Below, piece after piece: positions 25,441 through 37,245 of a stretch of 64,000 bases of DNA. Origin of the DNA: Palaemon carinicauda (Eukaryota; Arthropoda; Malacostraca; Decapoda; Palaemonidae); the NCBI RefSeq assembly GCF_036898095.1, contig NC_090726.1, positions 41,026,191 to 41,090,190 on the forward strand, written 5' to 3'. Below the pieces are notes generated by a model. It searched no databases. It saw only the letters and a list, made by a program, of their open reading frames with translations, and was not told where the DNA came from. The translations under genes and the position numbers were made by a program. The stretch's first letter is position 1; each line of letters starts with the position of its first letter.

Positions 25441-26075
25441 GAGGTTCCTGAGATAGCGCACAGGTGCTCACCGGACCTTCAGCGCGCTACTGCGCGCAAG
25501 CGCGCACCTGCAGAAAATCCTGATATAGCGCTCTCCTGCGCGCCAACACACAGCACTGTAATCTCCTGAGATAGCCCACAGGCGCTCACCGGGACTCCGG
25601 CGCTCTCCAGATCGCCACCGCACTTCTGCGCGCCCTCATCCTGATGCGCGGCATGCGCGTCCACGTTCTCCTGCGTGCCAGGCACGCCCACGATCTTCGG
25701 ATCTGGGCGCAGTGGGGAGAGTAACCTCTTCCTCCGCTCGTCAGCGCTCACCTGCATGCAATGCGCGCAGTCTCCAACGCGCGCCCTGCACGCCCATCAC
25801 TTCAGCCAGATATGCGCGCCCGCGCGTTAGGGATATATCTCCTGCGCGCGCCCAACATTATCACCCTCACGGGCTCTTCGGCAGGATACTGCGCGCACGA
25901 ACAATCTCCTTCGCGCGCGCGAGCGCTCATCCAGCCTTCTTCGCACCCCCTGTCATCGCCAGTCCATGCCTTTGCGCACCATCGCTCGCCCACGCGCGCC
26001 ATCACCTGCCCACGCACGCCATCGCCTGTGCCCTCGCCATCGCCCCCCTCTTAATGAGAGAATGCCTTGATGAAG
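25441..26075 (+). pseudogene. Fragment of DIRS gag low-complexity region
   Basis: GC-rich DNA full of GCGCGC and of GGTTCCTGAGATAGCGCACA-like units closely resembles the element B region near 39050 (GGTTCCTGAGTTGGTGCACA). Frames are short and mixed, so no protein is proposed. It is probably the gag of another B/C-type DIRS copy (possibly D) into which element A and the non-LTR element inserted. Confidence 0.6.
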
Positions 26076-26084
26076 TCATTGAGC

Positions 26085-26114
26085 TTCAGCACGGCATTTC
26101 ATTCCCGTGCTGAA
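26085..26114. repeat. 10-bp perfect hairpin
   Basis: TTCAGCACGG (26085-26094) pairs with CCGTGCTGAA (26105-26114) around a 10-base loop. A Helitron-type CTRR end was looked for just downstream and not found. Role unknown. Confidence 0.7.
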
Positions 26115-26858
26115 ACTTAGTGACGGGCAAGAGGGCTCTTGAACTTGGGGAAATTGCTCCCCCAGTTCGAATCTAAATTTCTCTTTCACCTTTTTCTTTT
26201 TCTCAATATTACTTCGACCTTATCCTAATTTCATAAACTTTCTTTCGTCTTGCTTTCCAAACTGAATGAGAAAAATTTCCCTCATTATATATGTATATAT
26301 TATGTACATATATATTTATTATTATTTTTTTTTTTTTTTTTCTATGGCTTGGATGTTTCTCATCCATTGTAGCCCCGGTGGGGATGTTCATACATCCTTT
26401 ATTGCTGCCTGCTTTGATGAGTGGGAGAAGGTGTCACGGTTAGGAGGTGTTTGCATTCAAAGCTATATGTGAGAGTATTGGATGATTTCAGCCATCCCGA
26501 AGATGGTTTGGACCTTTTTGGCGGAACTATTCTCAAGTGTTGGGTCTTCGGAATCCAGGGGGATCCAATGCTTGGGATAGGACTCTCGGCTTTTGGCCGG
26601 AAGCCCGTCATTACAGATATGGGGAGGATGATTCCATAGTTTCTTGGTCTCAGTCCTAACAGGCGGGTTCAGCTTACACCTGTGCCCCTATATCTGTTTT
26701 GATGCTATCCTTCGGGTATGGTATGGAGTGGACCATCTGGGAAGTATACTCTCATTGTGCCGATAGTGGAGAGTGCAAATTTCCTTTCTGACGTGTGATG
26801 GCCTAACATTCTCGAGCAGGTACATCAAACTAACCCTTTTCTCTCTCTCTCTCGTCTA

Positions 26859-28678
26859 ATGGATTCTTTAAGTAACGAACCCCCATCCCCTGGATACGCT
26901 GACTCTCCCCCAGCACTGTTGACGACCTCTGCTTATTCAATTAAGGAAAATTCTGTTGACGACCTAGGAACAAAAAAGGACCCCTCTACTAATGTTTTAA
27001 AACCAATTAATTCGGGTAACAAAGGGAAACTTCGAATCCTTCATGTTACCCAAATTCCATTAAATACTGAATATGATATGATTTATAAAGCATTTAGATG
27101 CTATGGAGTGATAAAAGAAATTAGAATGAAACTTGAAAATGAAAAATGGCATTCATGGATAACTTATAATCATCATGAAGAAGCATTCAATGCAATATGT
27201 AACATCAATGATATCAAAATTAATAACTTAAATGTCATGGGTGCCCTATGTGATAAGATACCAAACAGTTTGGATGTATATAGACCTGCTGACTGGTTTG
27301 AGAAAGATATCGATTTAACTATGCTCCCCCAAAGAAAGCCAAAACCACCAATGTGGCTTGTTGCCGAGTCTAAAGGGAGTAATGGGAATTATTTTAAAAT
27401 AAGCAAACTAATTCAGAAAAAGGTAGGAACCATTGCACCAGGTGATATATCTCGCTTAGGGAAAAATAGCTTCCTAATCCATGCAAAATCATACACTCAA
27501 TCAGTAATACTGTCTAACCTTAAGACAAGCAGTGATGAGGATATGTTAGATGTCAATCCCCACCTAAACTTGAGTTACGGAAGGGGAGTAGTCTTCAATA
27601 AAGATCTGTATGAATTTACAGAAGAGGAAATACTAGCCATGTGCCCATTAACAGTGTGGAAAGTGCACAAGATTCCTGGGACGTCAATGATTATCTTTAC
27701 TTTCCAGGATGCTGATGTGCCTTTCCACATCGATATTGAAAGTGAAAGAATAAAAGTTCGACCTTTTAAACAAAAGCCCTTACAATGCTTCAAATGTTTC
27801 AAATTTGGACATCCTTCTAAAGTTTGTAAAAATGAAAAAATGTGTAGCATCTGTGCCAGTCCTTATCATGGAGAGTGTACACTTGAGCCCAGCTGCTTGA
27901 ATTGCAATTCAAACCATAAATCCACTGACAGGAGCTGCGAGATTTATAAGTTTGAAGAAGCAGCCCTCAACAAATCCAGTGTAGAACACATAAGTGTAGG
28001 ACATGCCAAAAGACTACTGAAAAAACCAAACAGCTATGCAAAGGCACTGAAATCAAGAGAAAATATACCACAGGAGACATCAAACCCACATAGTGCTGCC
28101 AGTAACTCCAAGAAAAGAAATACATCTAACGATAGTAGTTTTGCATGACAAGGTAAACATATTGCCTTCCAAGGCTTTGCCACTGTGTATTAAAACTGTG
28201 GCACTGCCCACTTCTATACAAATTTCATCCCCCATTACCAGCAATAGTACTAACCTCTCTCAGGCCATGTCCTTGCCAGATTTGACGAAGGTTCCACCCG
28301 AAACAAAGTTACCAGGTGCACCTGTGGTAGGGAAGGTGCAAAAACCTGGTAGATCCTCACCACCTATAAATAGGAAAAGAGAGAGACCTCCATCTCTCTC
28401 ATCCCCTTCCATAAGAAATATTAAGAGTTATGACATCAAATAAATATGATGTTTTGTCTGTTGATGTTTCTGATCACCCAGAAGACAATTTAATTAAATC
28501 AGAAATTCAAGTTGAGGTCCACCATCCCCCTCAACAATTGGATCAGAAGGACAACAAGAAAAGCACAAACAAAAAACCATATTTATCAAGACCCTCTCTA
28601 ATAAAACCACCGGGAAATAGTATTAGATCAAGAATTGCTAATGGGAAGGCTTCATCTAAAAGCTCTTCCAAAAAATAA
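26859..28678 (+). pseudogene. Non-LTR ORF1 (gag-like, RRM-like fold and CCHC zinc knuckles)
   Basis: ORF1 proteins of these elements bind the element RNA. The first 429 codons (to 28148) are open. Residues ~60-125 look like an RRM-type domain (ILHVTQIPLNTEYDMIYKAF). Residues ~309-361 hold three Cys/His knuckles (CFKCFKFGHPSKVC, CSICASPYHGEC, CLNCNSNHKSTDRSC). After a frameshift near 28130 the Pro/Ser/Lys-rich tail continues in other frames (28133-28443, then 28430-28678, ending SKSSSKK). It is broken by at least two frame changes. The family is certain, the exact start is not. Confidence 0.85.
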
Positions 28679-28684
28679 ACCATA

Positions 28685-31571
28685 GTTTTTTCCTCCATTT
28701 TGCAATGGAATTGTCAGGGTTTAAGGGCGAAATATGAGGAACTTAAGCTCTTAGTTTATGAGCATTCCTCCATAATTGTAAGTCTACAGGAGAGCAAGCT
28801 TGATGCTAATACCCCTTGTCCTCGCGAATATATTACTTATTGGACACCTTATGATCACGGAGTAGGGAGCCATGGCGGAAGTCTCATATACGTTCGTCAA
28901 GATGTTCCCCAAGTATCTTTGTCTATTCGTACACCTCTGCAGGCAGTGGTTGTACAGATTGATATAGGGAGAAAATATACAAACTGTTCACTGTACTTGC
29001 CTCCAAATGATAACATATTGTATGAAGATTTAGTAGAGGTGATTCAACAGCTCCCTCAACCTTTTTTTTTACTAGGAGATATGAATGGTAGACATCCATT
29101 GTGGGGTGATGTTTTAGCAAACACCAGGGGCAATATTAAATCATCAATTGTGGAAAACGAGGATGTCAGACTCCTTAATACAGGAGAACACAGGTACCTT
29201 GTCATGCATCGACCTTTCAATTGCAAGCTCTAACTGTCTCCTTGATTTGTATTGGAGGACATTAGATGATTGGCATACTAGTGATCATGCACCAATCATT
29301 ATAAACACCAACAATGGTCCACCTTTACAAAGATCTTCACGATGGAATCTTAATAAGCCATTATTTTAGCCTTTTTAAAACCCGGTAAGGACAAGTTTTT
29401 AGCAGCAAACTACCAACCTATTGCATTGACATCTTGTTTATTTAAAATAATGGAGAAGATGGTCAATGCAAGACTAATTGGTATCTTGAAAAGAAGAATA
29501 TTTTATCACCGATTCAATGTGGATTCAGAAAAATGCACTCAACGACTGATGTGTTGATACGACTTGAGTCTTCTATTTGTGAAGCCTTTGCTTCCAAACC
29601 GCACCATGTTACAGTATTTTTTGACCTTGAAAAGGCATATGATACCACATGGAGATATGGTATATTTAAAACCATTCATGAAATCGGATTGAGAGGAGAG
29701 CGGCCACTATTTATTCAGGCATTTCTTTCACGTAAGAGTTTTTCAAGTGAGAGTTGGGGAAACTCTATCAGAGAGCAAGTGCCAGGAGTTCCTCAGGGTA
29801 GAGTGCTGAGTGTAACCCTTTTTGCACTAGCAATTAATGGGATATCCTCAGCAGTTCCCCAGGATGTTCTCTCAACATTATTTGTGGATGATCTCTCCAT
29901 ATCATTTGCTGGAGCCAGAATGGCAATGGTTGAGAGAAAACTACAGCTCTCAATTGACAAAATTATCCAGTGGGCCGATATGAATGGATTTAAGTTCTTG
30001 ACAAGTAAAACTACTATTGTACATTTCTGTCGTATCCGGGGAGCACATCCAGACCCGGATATATACATTAAAGGTCAACGGATCCCATGTGAATCGGAAA
30101 CCAAATTTTTAGGTTTGATATTTGATTGTAGACTTGCATGGGTTTCTCACCTAAAAGCGCTAAAAGCTATATGTGTTGAAGCTCTGAATATTTTAAAAGT
30201 ATTGTCCCATACATCATGGGGGCAGACCGCAATACTATTTTAAAATTATACAAGGCCTTGATTTTTTCCAAAATTAGTTATGGATGTGAAATATACTCTT
30301 CAGCCACCCCAAGCCGGTTGAAAATATTGGATTCAATACATCATGCAGGTATTAGATTGTCCACGGGAGCATTTAGAACATCACCTATCCCAAGTCTCCT
30401 TGTTGATGCTGGAGAGTTACCTCTAGACCTTTACCGGATGTCTTATATTCTTCGGTATTGGTTTAGATTGCAAAGACTACCTAATTCTTTATCCTTCCAG
30501 ACTGCAAGCCTTGTAAGGCACCCAACATACTTTGAGTTGCACCCAAAATCTCCTCAACCCTATGGCTTTCGGGTGAAACAACTATTAAACAGTCTGGATA
30601 TAATTAGAAGTAAGGTACTTCCATTCAAGGTATCATCAACGCCTCCATGGAAATTACCAGAGCTATCTTTTTGTAAATATTTTATAGGAGATAAGAAGAA
30701 TATGTCAGACCTATAAGCCAGGTGTCTTTTTAATGAACATGTTAAAGAACATAGAGGATCAACTTTTATCTATACTGATGACTCCAAATCTGATGCTGGC
30801 GTTGGATTTGGGGTACATAGTAATGGTTTTAATTGTAGAGGTGCACTTCCCCTAACCGCTTCCATATTTACTGCCGAACTGTATGGCATATTAACCGCTA
30901 TTGAGAAAATAGCGTTGGAGAAGGACGGTAATTTTACAATTTTTAGTGATGCAAGGAGTGTCCTTCAAGCTATAGAAGTTTTTAATTCTAATAACCCTCT
31001 AGTTTTAAAGATTTTAGAATGGCTTTTTATTATTGGACGGAGAGGTATAACAGTTCGATTTTGTTGGGTTCCAGCACATGTAGGTGTGTGTGGGAATGAG
31101 AAGGCAGATTCACTGGCTAAGAAGGCTGCATCCGAGTTGCTGCCAAGAAGGTATCCCATTCCCTGTAATGATTTCTTACCTGACATCAAGAAATTGGTTT
31201 GCAATAAATGGCAACAGCAATGGGATAGCCTAGATGGGAATAAAATGCGAGAGGTAACAAATGTCATATTTCCTTGGAGGTATAACATGATGCCCCGAAA
31301 ATGGGAGAAGTCTCTTTGTCGTCTCCGTATTGGTCACACTCGGTTGACACACGAGTTTCTGCTGAAGGGCCAACAGCAACCGTATTGTGACGACTGTTTA
31401 GTACCTCTAACAGTGAGGCATTTGTTGACCGAATGCCCCAATTATAACAACTTAAGAAATAGATATTTGTTTGAGGTGAGGGTGGCAGGTTCATCCTTGC
31501 CAAGATTCTCGGACATGTGTGCTACTATGCAAGTGGCATCTTTAGATTTATTTCAGAAGCAGGTCTTCTGA
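28685..31571 (+). pseudogene. Non-LTR ORF2: endonuclease, RT, RNase H (broken)
   Basis: The AP endonuclease reads from 28700 (QWNCQGLRAKYEELK, LLGDMNGRHPLWGD) and, after a frameshift near 29150, its end carries SDHAPIIIN. The RT follows almost at once (PGKDKFLAANYQPIALTSCL at 29390), so several hundred bases between endonuclease and RT are missing. RT continues with VPGVPQGRVLS and the FVDD active site (29881). A frameshift lies at 30216-30243 and a stop at 30714. RNase H then reads IYTDDSKSDAG, TAELYG, FSDARS and WVPAHVGVCGNEKADSLAKK. The C-terminus has GHTRLTHEFLL with a Cys-rich motif. Catalytic residues are largely present but the gene is dead. Confidence 0.88.
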
Positions 31572-31747
31572 AAACTATAACTTTTATGACATTCAACTTT
31601 TATGATTTTAATTGAATACTCATATTTTTTTTCTTTTTTCTTTTTTATTTTTGTATACATAAACTAAATGATATCGGCGTCAATGACCTTAGATGTCAGG
31701 ATGCCTGAAAACTTTAAATCAATCAATCAATCAATCACCTGTTCTGT

Positions 31748-32930
31748 ATGATGAGAAGTGTACTCAACAAGACCAGAATATCGGTCAACCTTTCGATGAC
31801 CTTGATAGCTCCGCTATGGCATCACGCAGAGTGGTTCCCAGACCTTCTGCAGCTCCTGACGGAACTCCCGAGAGAACTTCCTCCTCGACACGAGCTACTC
31901 AGATCACCACATGCCAACATCTTCCACAAAGCCGTAGCATCGCTGGGGCTTCACGCCTGGAGACTATCCAGCGTCTCCTCACAGAGAGAGGCTTTTCGCA
32001 ACAAGTTGCTGAAAGGATGTCTCATCACCTGCGAAAGTCATCCGCAGGGGTCTACCAGCAATAGGGGAGTTTCTCGTGTATTTGCGGGAAGAAATGCGCC
32101 TTTCAGTCTCGGCAGTGAAAGGCAATCGCTCAGCCTTAAGTCTTGCCTTCAGGCTCAAAGGAATGGACATTTCCTCTTCGCTGGAACTTTCTCTACTCAT
32201 ACGAAGTTATGAACTTGCCTGCCCTCAGTCGGAAGTGAGACCTCCTCCATGGAACGGGGTTCGAGTTCTCAGGTCTCTTAAGAGACCTCCCTTCGAACCA
32301 TTACGCCAGGCCTCTGATCGCCACCTGACTTGGAAGACGGTGTTCCTACTTGCTTTGGCCTTGGCCAAGCAAGTCAGCGAACTTCAGGGTCTCTCGTATG
32401 ACATCGCCCATTCAAGGGGATGGGGGGAGGTAACGTTCAGATTCGTCCCTGAGTTTGTTGCCAAGACTCAAAATCCAGGATTGGCGGACCCTCGGTTCAA
32501 CTCTTTCCGGATTTCGAGTCTCCGTTCTGTAACAGATGACCCAGACCATCTCCTACTGTGCCCAGTAAGGAGTCTGAGGCTCTATATTAAGAGAACAGCT
32601 GCACTTCGTCCTTGGGTGCAAGCATTGTTTGTGAGCACGGGAAGGACGAAGAGGAGGGTCACTAAGAATACAATCTCAGCGTGGATTCGCAGGGTATCCA
32701 TCATTCCCTGAATCCCGACCCTCCTCCGTCACGTCGCCCTAGAGCACATGTCAGAGGCATTGCTACGTCCCTGGCATTCAAGAAGAATTACTCAGTGACG
32801 CAGGTTTTACAAGCAGGGGTTTGGAAGCGTCAAACGACCTTCACAGCCCACTACCTGTAAGACGTGACCCACAGGAGGCTCGATACGTTCTCTATCGGCC
32901 CTGTGGTGGCTGCACAACAGCTGCTTTAAA
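31748..32930 (+). pseudogene. Pol C-terminus / tyrosine recombinase of element D
   Basis: One frame (31748-32212) reads the end of the RT/RNase H protein (VNLSMTLIAPLWHHAEWFPD). The overlapping frame reads the recombinase (SAVKGNRSALSLAFRLKGMD at about 32109). Compared with B and C it has lesions. The catalytic-Arg block is AKQVSELQG instead of AKRVSELHG (Arg to Gln). A one-base loss near 32694 shifts the frame. The H-D-V-R motif has lost a codon, and a stop (TAA) occurs at HYL-stop-DVTH near 32860. It also lacks about 50 codons between the RT overlap and the N-terminal recombinase block (QAKW...PLDAT of B). Not functional. Confidence 0.85.
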
Positions 32931-33409
32931 CCTCAGGCTCCTTAATGGACAGGTAGCAGAAGGTTGAGGGCATTGTTACCCGGTTTTAGTCTGCATGAAT
33001 GAAAAGGTATGCCTGGCCCTTATTCTTTTCTTCATCCTCCCCTCTCTTGGGGAAAGCAGTATCCTGGGTTCTCTGCACAGCTGACCTCAAACCACTGCAG
33101 GTAAACCGTGTTTCCCTGTGTTCCTAGTATTAAGATAATACTCTCACGTCCCCATACCCTTACGAGGTGGTATTGGGAACGTCCTAGCCTAGAATTCCAT
33201 ATAAAGGACTTCAGGTCAACTTCCTAGGACAAGTCGCACTTCATTCCTTCACACACAAGCTTACGTAGGCCGCGGTTCTTGCAGAGCAAGGCACTTGCGA
33301 GGTGCAGGGACTCCTTATCTTGAGCACTGACACTCATATACAGTACTGAGTCCCCGGCCAAAAGCCAGTAACTGCTGGGACTTGCCAGCCTACCTAAGGG
33401 TTAAGTCAC

Positions 33410-33739
33410 CCATATTAAATAGCGTGGTTTATATTTCGGTTACGGAACAAATGACAAATTCGTAGATAATTTGTATTTTTCCTAACCATACAAACCTTAG
33501 CTATTTAATCAAACTTGGCCGCCAGCCCTGTCCCCCGGGAAGTCCCACCTCTAAGCTAAGTGAGCTAGTCACAGGTGTGTGAGGGGGGGAGGGGTAGCTA
33601 GCTACGCGAGGGGGTAATAAACCCTCGTTAAAATTCTAATGGCTCGTCATTTCAGCTACGCCGAAAGTAATTACCCATATTAAATATCTAAGGTTTGTAT
33701 AGTTAGGAAAAATACAAATTACCTACGAATTTGTCATAT
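33410..33739. repeat. DIRS ICR and right end of element D
   Basis: ACAAATTCGTAGATAATTTG and the following ~35 bp (33452-33506) are inverted at 33676-33737, where the arm meets the gap. GCGTGGTTTATATTTCGGTT just before it corresponds to the left-end complement in B and C. The two arms differ at a few bases. Confidence 0.8.
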
Positions 33740-34239
33740 NNNNNNNNNNNNNNNNNNNNNNNNNNNNNNNNNNNNNNNNNNNNNNNNNNNNNNNNNNNNN
33801 NNNNNNNNNNNNNNNNNNNNNNNNNNNNNNNNNNNNNNNNNNNNNNNNNNNNNNNNNNNNNNNNNNNNNNNNNNNNNNNNNNNNNNNNNNNNNNNNNNNN
33901 NNNNNNNNNNNNNNNNNNNNNNNNNNNNNNNNNNNNNNNNNNNNNNNNNNNNNNNNNNNNNNNNNNNNNNNNNNNNNNNNNNNNNNNNNNNNNNNNNNNN
34001 NNNNNNNNNNNNNNNNNNNNNNNNNNNNNNNNNNNNNNNNNNNNNNNNNNNNNNNNNNNNNNNNNNNNNNNNNNNNNNNNNNNNNNNNNNNNNNNNNNNN
34101 NNNNNNNNNNNNNNNNNNNNNNNNNNNNNNNNNNNNNNNNNNNNNNNNNNNNNNNNNNNNNNNNNNNNNNNNNNNNNNNNNNNNNNNNNNNNNNNNNNNN
34201 NNNNNNNNNNNNNNNNNNNNNNNNNNNNNNNNNNNNNNN
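33740..34239. other. Assembly gap (500 N)
   Basis: 500 N of unknown true size. The left edge is the last base of a DIRS inverted arm and the right edge is the first base of a direct duplication, so a repeat probably caused the break. Confidence 0.98.
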
Positions 34240-34240
34240 A

Positions 34241-34475
34241 ACTATTCCCATGAATTAAAATAGACAATGAAAAGCCTGCTTCTCTTTGAAGTAGAAAATT
34301 ATGAGAACATAGCTAACTATTGAAATATTATTTACAAATTATGTAGAGCCAAAAGGAAAATATTAAATGAACTCTAGAACATTAGAAAAATAAAAGGCCA
34401 TTTAGTGACACGGAGTAGCCGTTACAGAGGCTGCGAGTTAAGACTACTACTAAACTAGATTGGGGAGAGCAACGA
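34241..34475 (+). repeat. Direct duplication, copy 1 (235 bp)
   Basis: Starting at the gap edge it matches 35622-35855 in the same orientation, with about 6% differences (for example AGCCTGCTTCTCTTTGAAGT against AGCCTGTTTCTCTTTGAAGT). No gene is seen. Confidence 0.88.
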
Positions 34476-34701
34476 GAAACCTGGAATCCTGGAACTTGAA
34501 AGTGACAGTCTCAACAAATTATTGAAAATAGCAATAAATTATTGACTTTATGCAACATGGCATTATGGTTAACGAGATAACAGGGTATAGGATTGCCCGA
34601 GAAGAATGTAGAAGCATTTTCCACGTCAAATGAGGAAGGTTAGTTTTAATTACTGGAGGTTATTTAACGCGTAATATTGATAGCCGTAAACCTACGAGAG
34701 A

Positions 34702-35125
34702 GTATGTATGAAAGCGGCCACCTGTATGTATTATTATGCCTAACTTGGAATACGGCAGTGTATGGGGGTCGCAGGGGGGGCCGTTAACCTCCCTGTTAGT
34801 TAAGTAGGTAAGGACACAGCTTTTTGGTTAGGGGGAAAAGTTTAGGTTAGTTGATGTCCACTTTTAATGAAGGCATGAGGAACTGGCCGCTGATGTGCAA
34901 AGGCTCCTTTCCCCCTAACCAAAAAGCTGTGTCCTTACCTACTTAACTAACAGGGAGGCTAACGGCCCCCCCTGCGACCCCCATACACTGCCGTATTCCA
35001 AGTTAGGCATAATAATACATACAGGTGGCCGCTTTCATACATACACCCCGGGGGAAAAGTTTAGGTTAGTTGATGTCCACTTTTAATGAAGGCATGAGGA
35101 ACTGGCCGCTGATGTGCAAAGGCTA
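34702..35125. repeat. Foldback element with 137-bp arms
   Basis: Left arm 34702-34838 and right arm 34908-35044 are reverse complements with about one mismatch. The 69-bp spacer (GTTTAGGTTAGTTGATGTCC...) is repeated directly after the right arm (35055-35125), so the order is arm, spacer, inverted arm, spacer. A diverged relative of the right arm lies at 36900-37025. No coding capacity was seen. Confidence 0.9.
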
Positions 35126-35422
35126 CGTATTATTTAGTGTTACCTTGGCAGGAGTGAAGCTTATTGCTAATCAGTTTATACACTATTACCACTGAGTTTT
35201 TCATTAAATAAATTGTCAAAGCTTTTAAAAAAATCAATTTCCTTCTGGTATTGGTAACGAAACATAGACTCTTCTTGGCTGGTGGTCTAGTGTGGTAGGA
35301 ACATAGGACTGGGAAAACAGCTTTTAAAAGTAAGTAGGATTCAGCACTACTGTCTTTAGTATGATGGGAATGGAAGGAAATGCCTGAGGCCTTTGTCCTT
35401 CAGTAGACTATCAATGGCTGAT

Positions 35423-35428
35423 GATATA

Positions 35429-35490
<62 letters not shown>

Positions 35491-35500
35491 TGTGTGTGTA

Positions 35501-35587
<87 letters not shown>
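35423..35587. repeat. (TA)n microsatellite
   Basis: About 165 bp of (TA)n broken once by GCGTGTGTGTGTACTG near 35488. Open frames here are artefacts. Confidence 0.96.
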
Positions 35588-35590
<3 letters not shown>

Positions 35591-35621
35591 CATAAGAAAT
35601 AAATACATTTTTATTGATGAA

Positions 35622-35855
35622 ACTACTCCCTCAAATGAAAATAGACAATGAAAAGCCTGTTTCTCTTTGAAGTAGAAAATTATGAAAACATAGCTAACTA
35701 TTGAAATATTATTTACAAATTATGTAGAGCCTAAAGGAAAATATTAAACGAACTCTAAAACATTAGAAAAATAAAATGCCATTTAGTGACACGAAGTAGC
35801 CGTTACAGAGGCTGCAAGTTAAGACTACTACTAAACTAGATTGGTGAGAGCAACA
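35622..35855 (+). repeat. Direct duplication, copy 2
   Basis: Second copy of 34241-34475. It lies immediately downstream of the (TA)n tract. The two copies are 1.38 kb apart with the foldback between them. Confidence 0.88.
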
Positions 35856-35940
35856 AAATATACTAAAAGTCTTTAAAATATATGAAAGTCTCAAAAGGCT
35901 TATGTCATTGTACAATTCAGTCAGCCACGTAGACTCCTGT

Positions 35941-35941
35941 G

Positions 35942-35981
<40 letters not shown>

Positions 35982-36066
35982 GTTAACCTACAACCTTATT
36001 TAGAAAAGCAGGATGCTATAAGCCCAGGAGCCCAAACGGGGAAAATAGCCTAATGAGGAAAGGAAA
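35941..36066 (-). mobile_element. Non-LTR 3'-UTR tail fragment, reverse orientation
   Basis: (ATT)n at 35941-35981, then AGTTAACCTACAACC, AAAAGCAGGATGCTATAAGC and GGGGAAAATAGCCTAATGAG. This is the reverse complement of the 3' UTR and (TAA)n tail at 15365-15518. Solo tail. 36067-36880 holds no recognisable gene. Confidence 0.8.
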
Positions 36067-36879
36067 CGAGGAAAAATTAAATATTTTAATAACAGTAACA
36101 TTGAAATAAAGATTTCATTCATAAACTTTAAAAACAAAACAAAATCAATTAGTATTTAATCCCCCCCCCCCTAGCAAGTTAGCTGGAGCCTTTATAGTTT
36201 TTTTTTATGTCCCGGTTGTAAAATTTAAAGTTACGACTGAAAAACCACATAGAAAACGAGAATCCTTCCTATTGACGATCAGCCGTATTTTATTGTATCT
36301 ATGAGTACGTTGGTTAATGGGAGCCTTGGTAAAATTACAGTTATGGATAGAACAGCATTTTGAACAGAAATAATTGTTTTTCCTGTAGTAAATAATGTAC
36401 TTTCACTGAATTTGACCATTTCAACTGCAAATAAACCAAAATATATGTTAGACTGTTTAAGAACGGGATATTTGTTAGAAATCTAATTGTTTTTGCTGAG
36501 CCGTGCACTCGCTTCGCTCGCTGAAAAAGAAAAACATCAAGCTTATATATACTGACAAGTGGTATATGCTGAGCTGCTCACACTAGCTCCATTGATTATT
36601 TCTTAGATAATTAAGTTTTTATTTGGAGTGAAAATGTGTCTATATTGAAGAAAATAGACTTTTTCTTAAGCAAACAATTGTCTTTTAGTAAAATAGCCTT
36701 TTCCATCCATAACTATAATAAAACCGGAGCCTTTGTATATCAGTGGCTTGTTCCTCCAGCGTGCGTAGAAGATGGGAATTTTCTTCCCATTATTTTTAGT
36801 TGTTCATAAGACTATCCTACTAAAACTGTGTCCGGTGTTCCTTGAAACCTCTACACAAGAACACCACCTAACCTAAACT

Positions 36880-37035
36880 TCCCCACCTAACCTAACCTAC
36901 GAGCTGTGTCCTTACCTACTTACCTAATAGGGGCTTGTGCTAACGTCCCCTGGCTACCCCCCTTACACTGCCGTATTTTTAGCTGGCCATCATCATACAC
37001 ACAGGTGACCGCTATCATACATACACCCCGATTAA
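36880..37035. repeat. Diverged relative of the foldback arm
   Basis: GAGCTGTGTCCTTACCTACT, ACACTGCCGTATT and TCATACATACACCCCG follow the same order as the right arm at 34925-35050, with substitutions and small indels. The preceding CCTAACCTAA units may belong to the same repeat. Confidence 0.7.
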
Positions 37036-37245
37036 TGAACCAATGGTAATTATTCACTAACTGGTCTTCGCTCCGCTGTGGCTCGCTACGCTTGCAACCA
37101 AATATTATATTATTGCTCCTCTGTTCTGGCAATCAGTTCTTGTTACGGTACTCGCGTTTGCCGAGTGAGCGAGTATTTTGGCGGACCAAAAACTGACGAT
37201 CCATTCTGAGATAATTCAAATGTGCTAAACTTTTAAAATGTATAG

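Larger units (their letters stand above)
26340..31738 (+). mobile_element. I-group-like non-LTR retrotransposon, internally deleted
   Basis: Order: probable 5' UTR, gag-like ORF1, ORF2 with AP endonuclease, reverse transcriptase and RNase H, then a 3' UTR ending in (TCAA)n at 31720-31738. The RNase H placed after the RT and the CCHC knuckles of ORF1 point to the I/Nimb/Loa side of the tree. The 5' boundary is uncertain. DIRS sequence resumes directly after the tail, so it appears to have landed in element D. A 60-bp tail copy lies at 13306-13365. Confidence 0.85.
31739..33739 (+). mobile_element. DIRS-like element D, 3' part
   Basis: It starts abruptly at sequence equivalent to B position 43390, right after the (TCAA)n tail of the non-LTR element, and runs through the recombinase to the ICR and outer end at the gap. 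Its terminus (ATTTCAGCTACGCC) is of the C type rather than the B type. The upstream half may be the gag slice at 25441-26075, with RT and RNase H deleted. Confidence 0.8.

Noticed and set aside
26085..26130. Helitron 3' end
   Set aside because: A hairpin is present, but no CTRR terminus at the right distance and no partner TC end were found.
33703..34267. Frames of ~180 codons spanning the second gap
   Set aside because: They consist almost entirely of N.
36866..36900. Arthropod-type telomere repeat (CCTAA)n
   Set aside because: Only a few interrupted CCTAA units are present, next to a foldback relative. Too short and impure for a telomeric tract.
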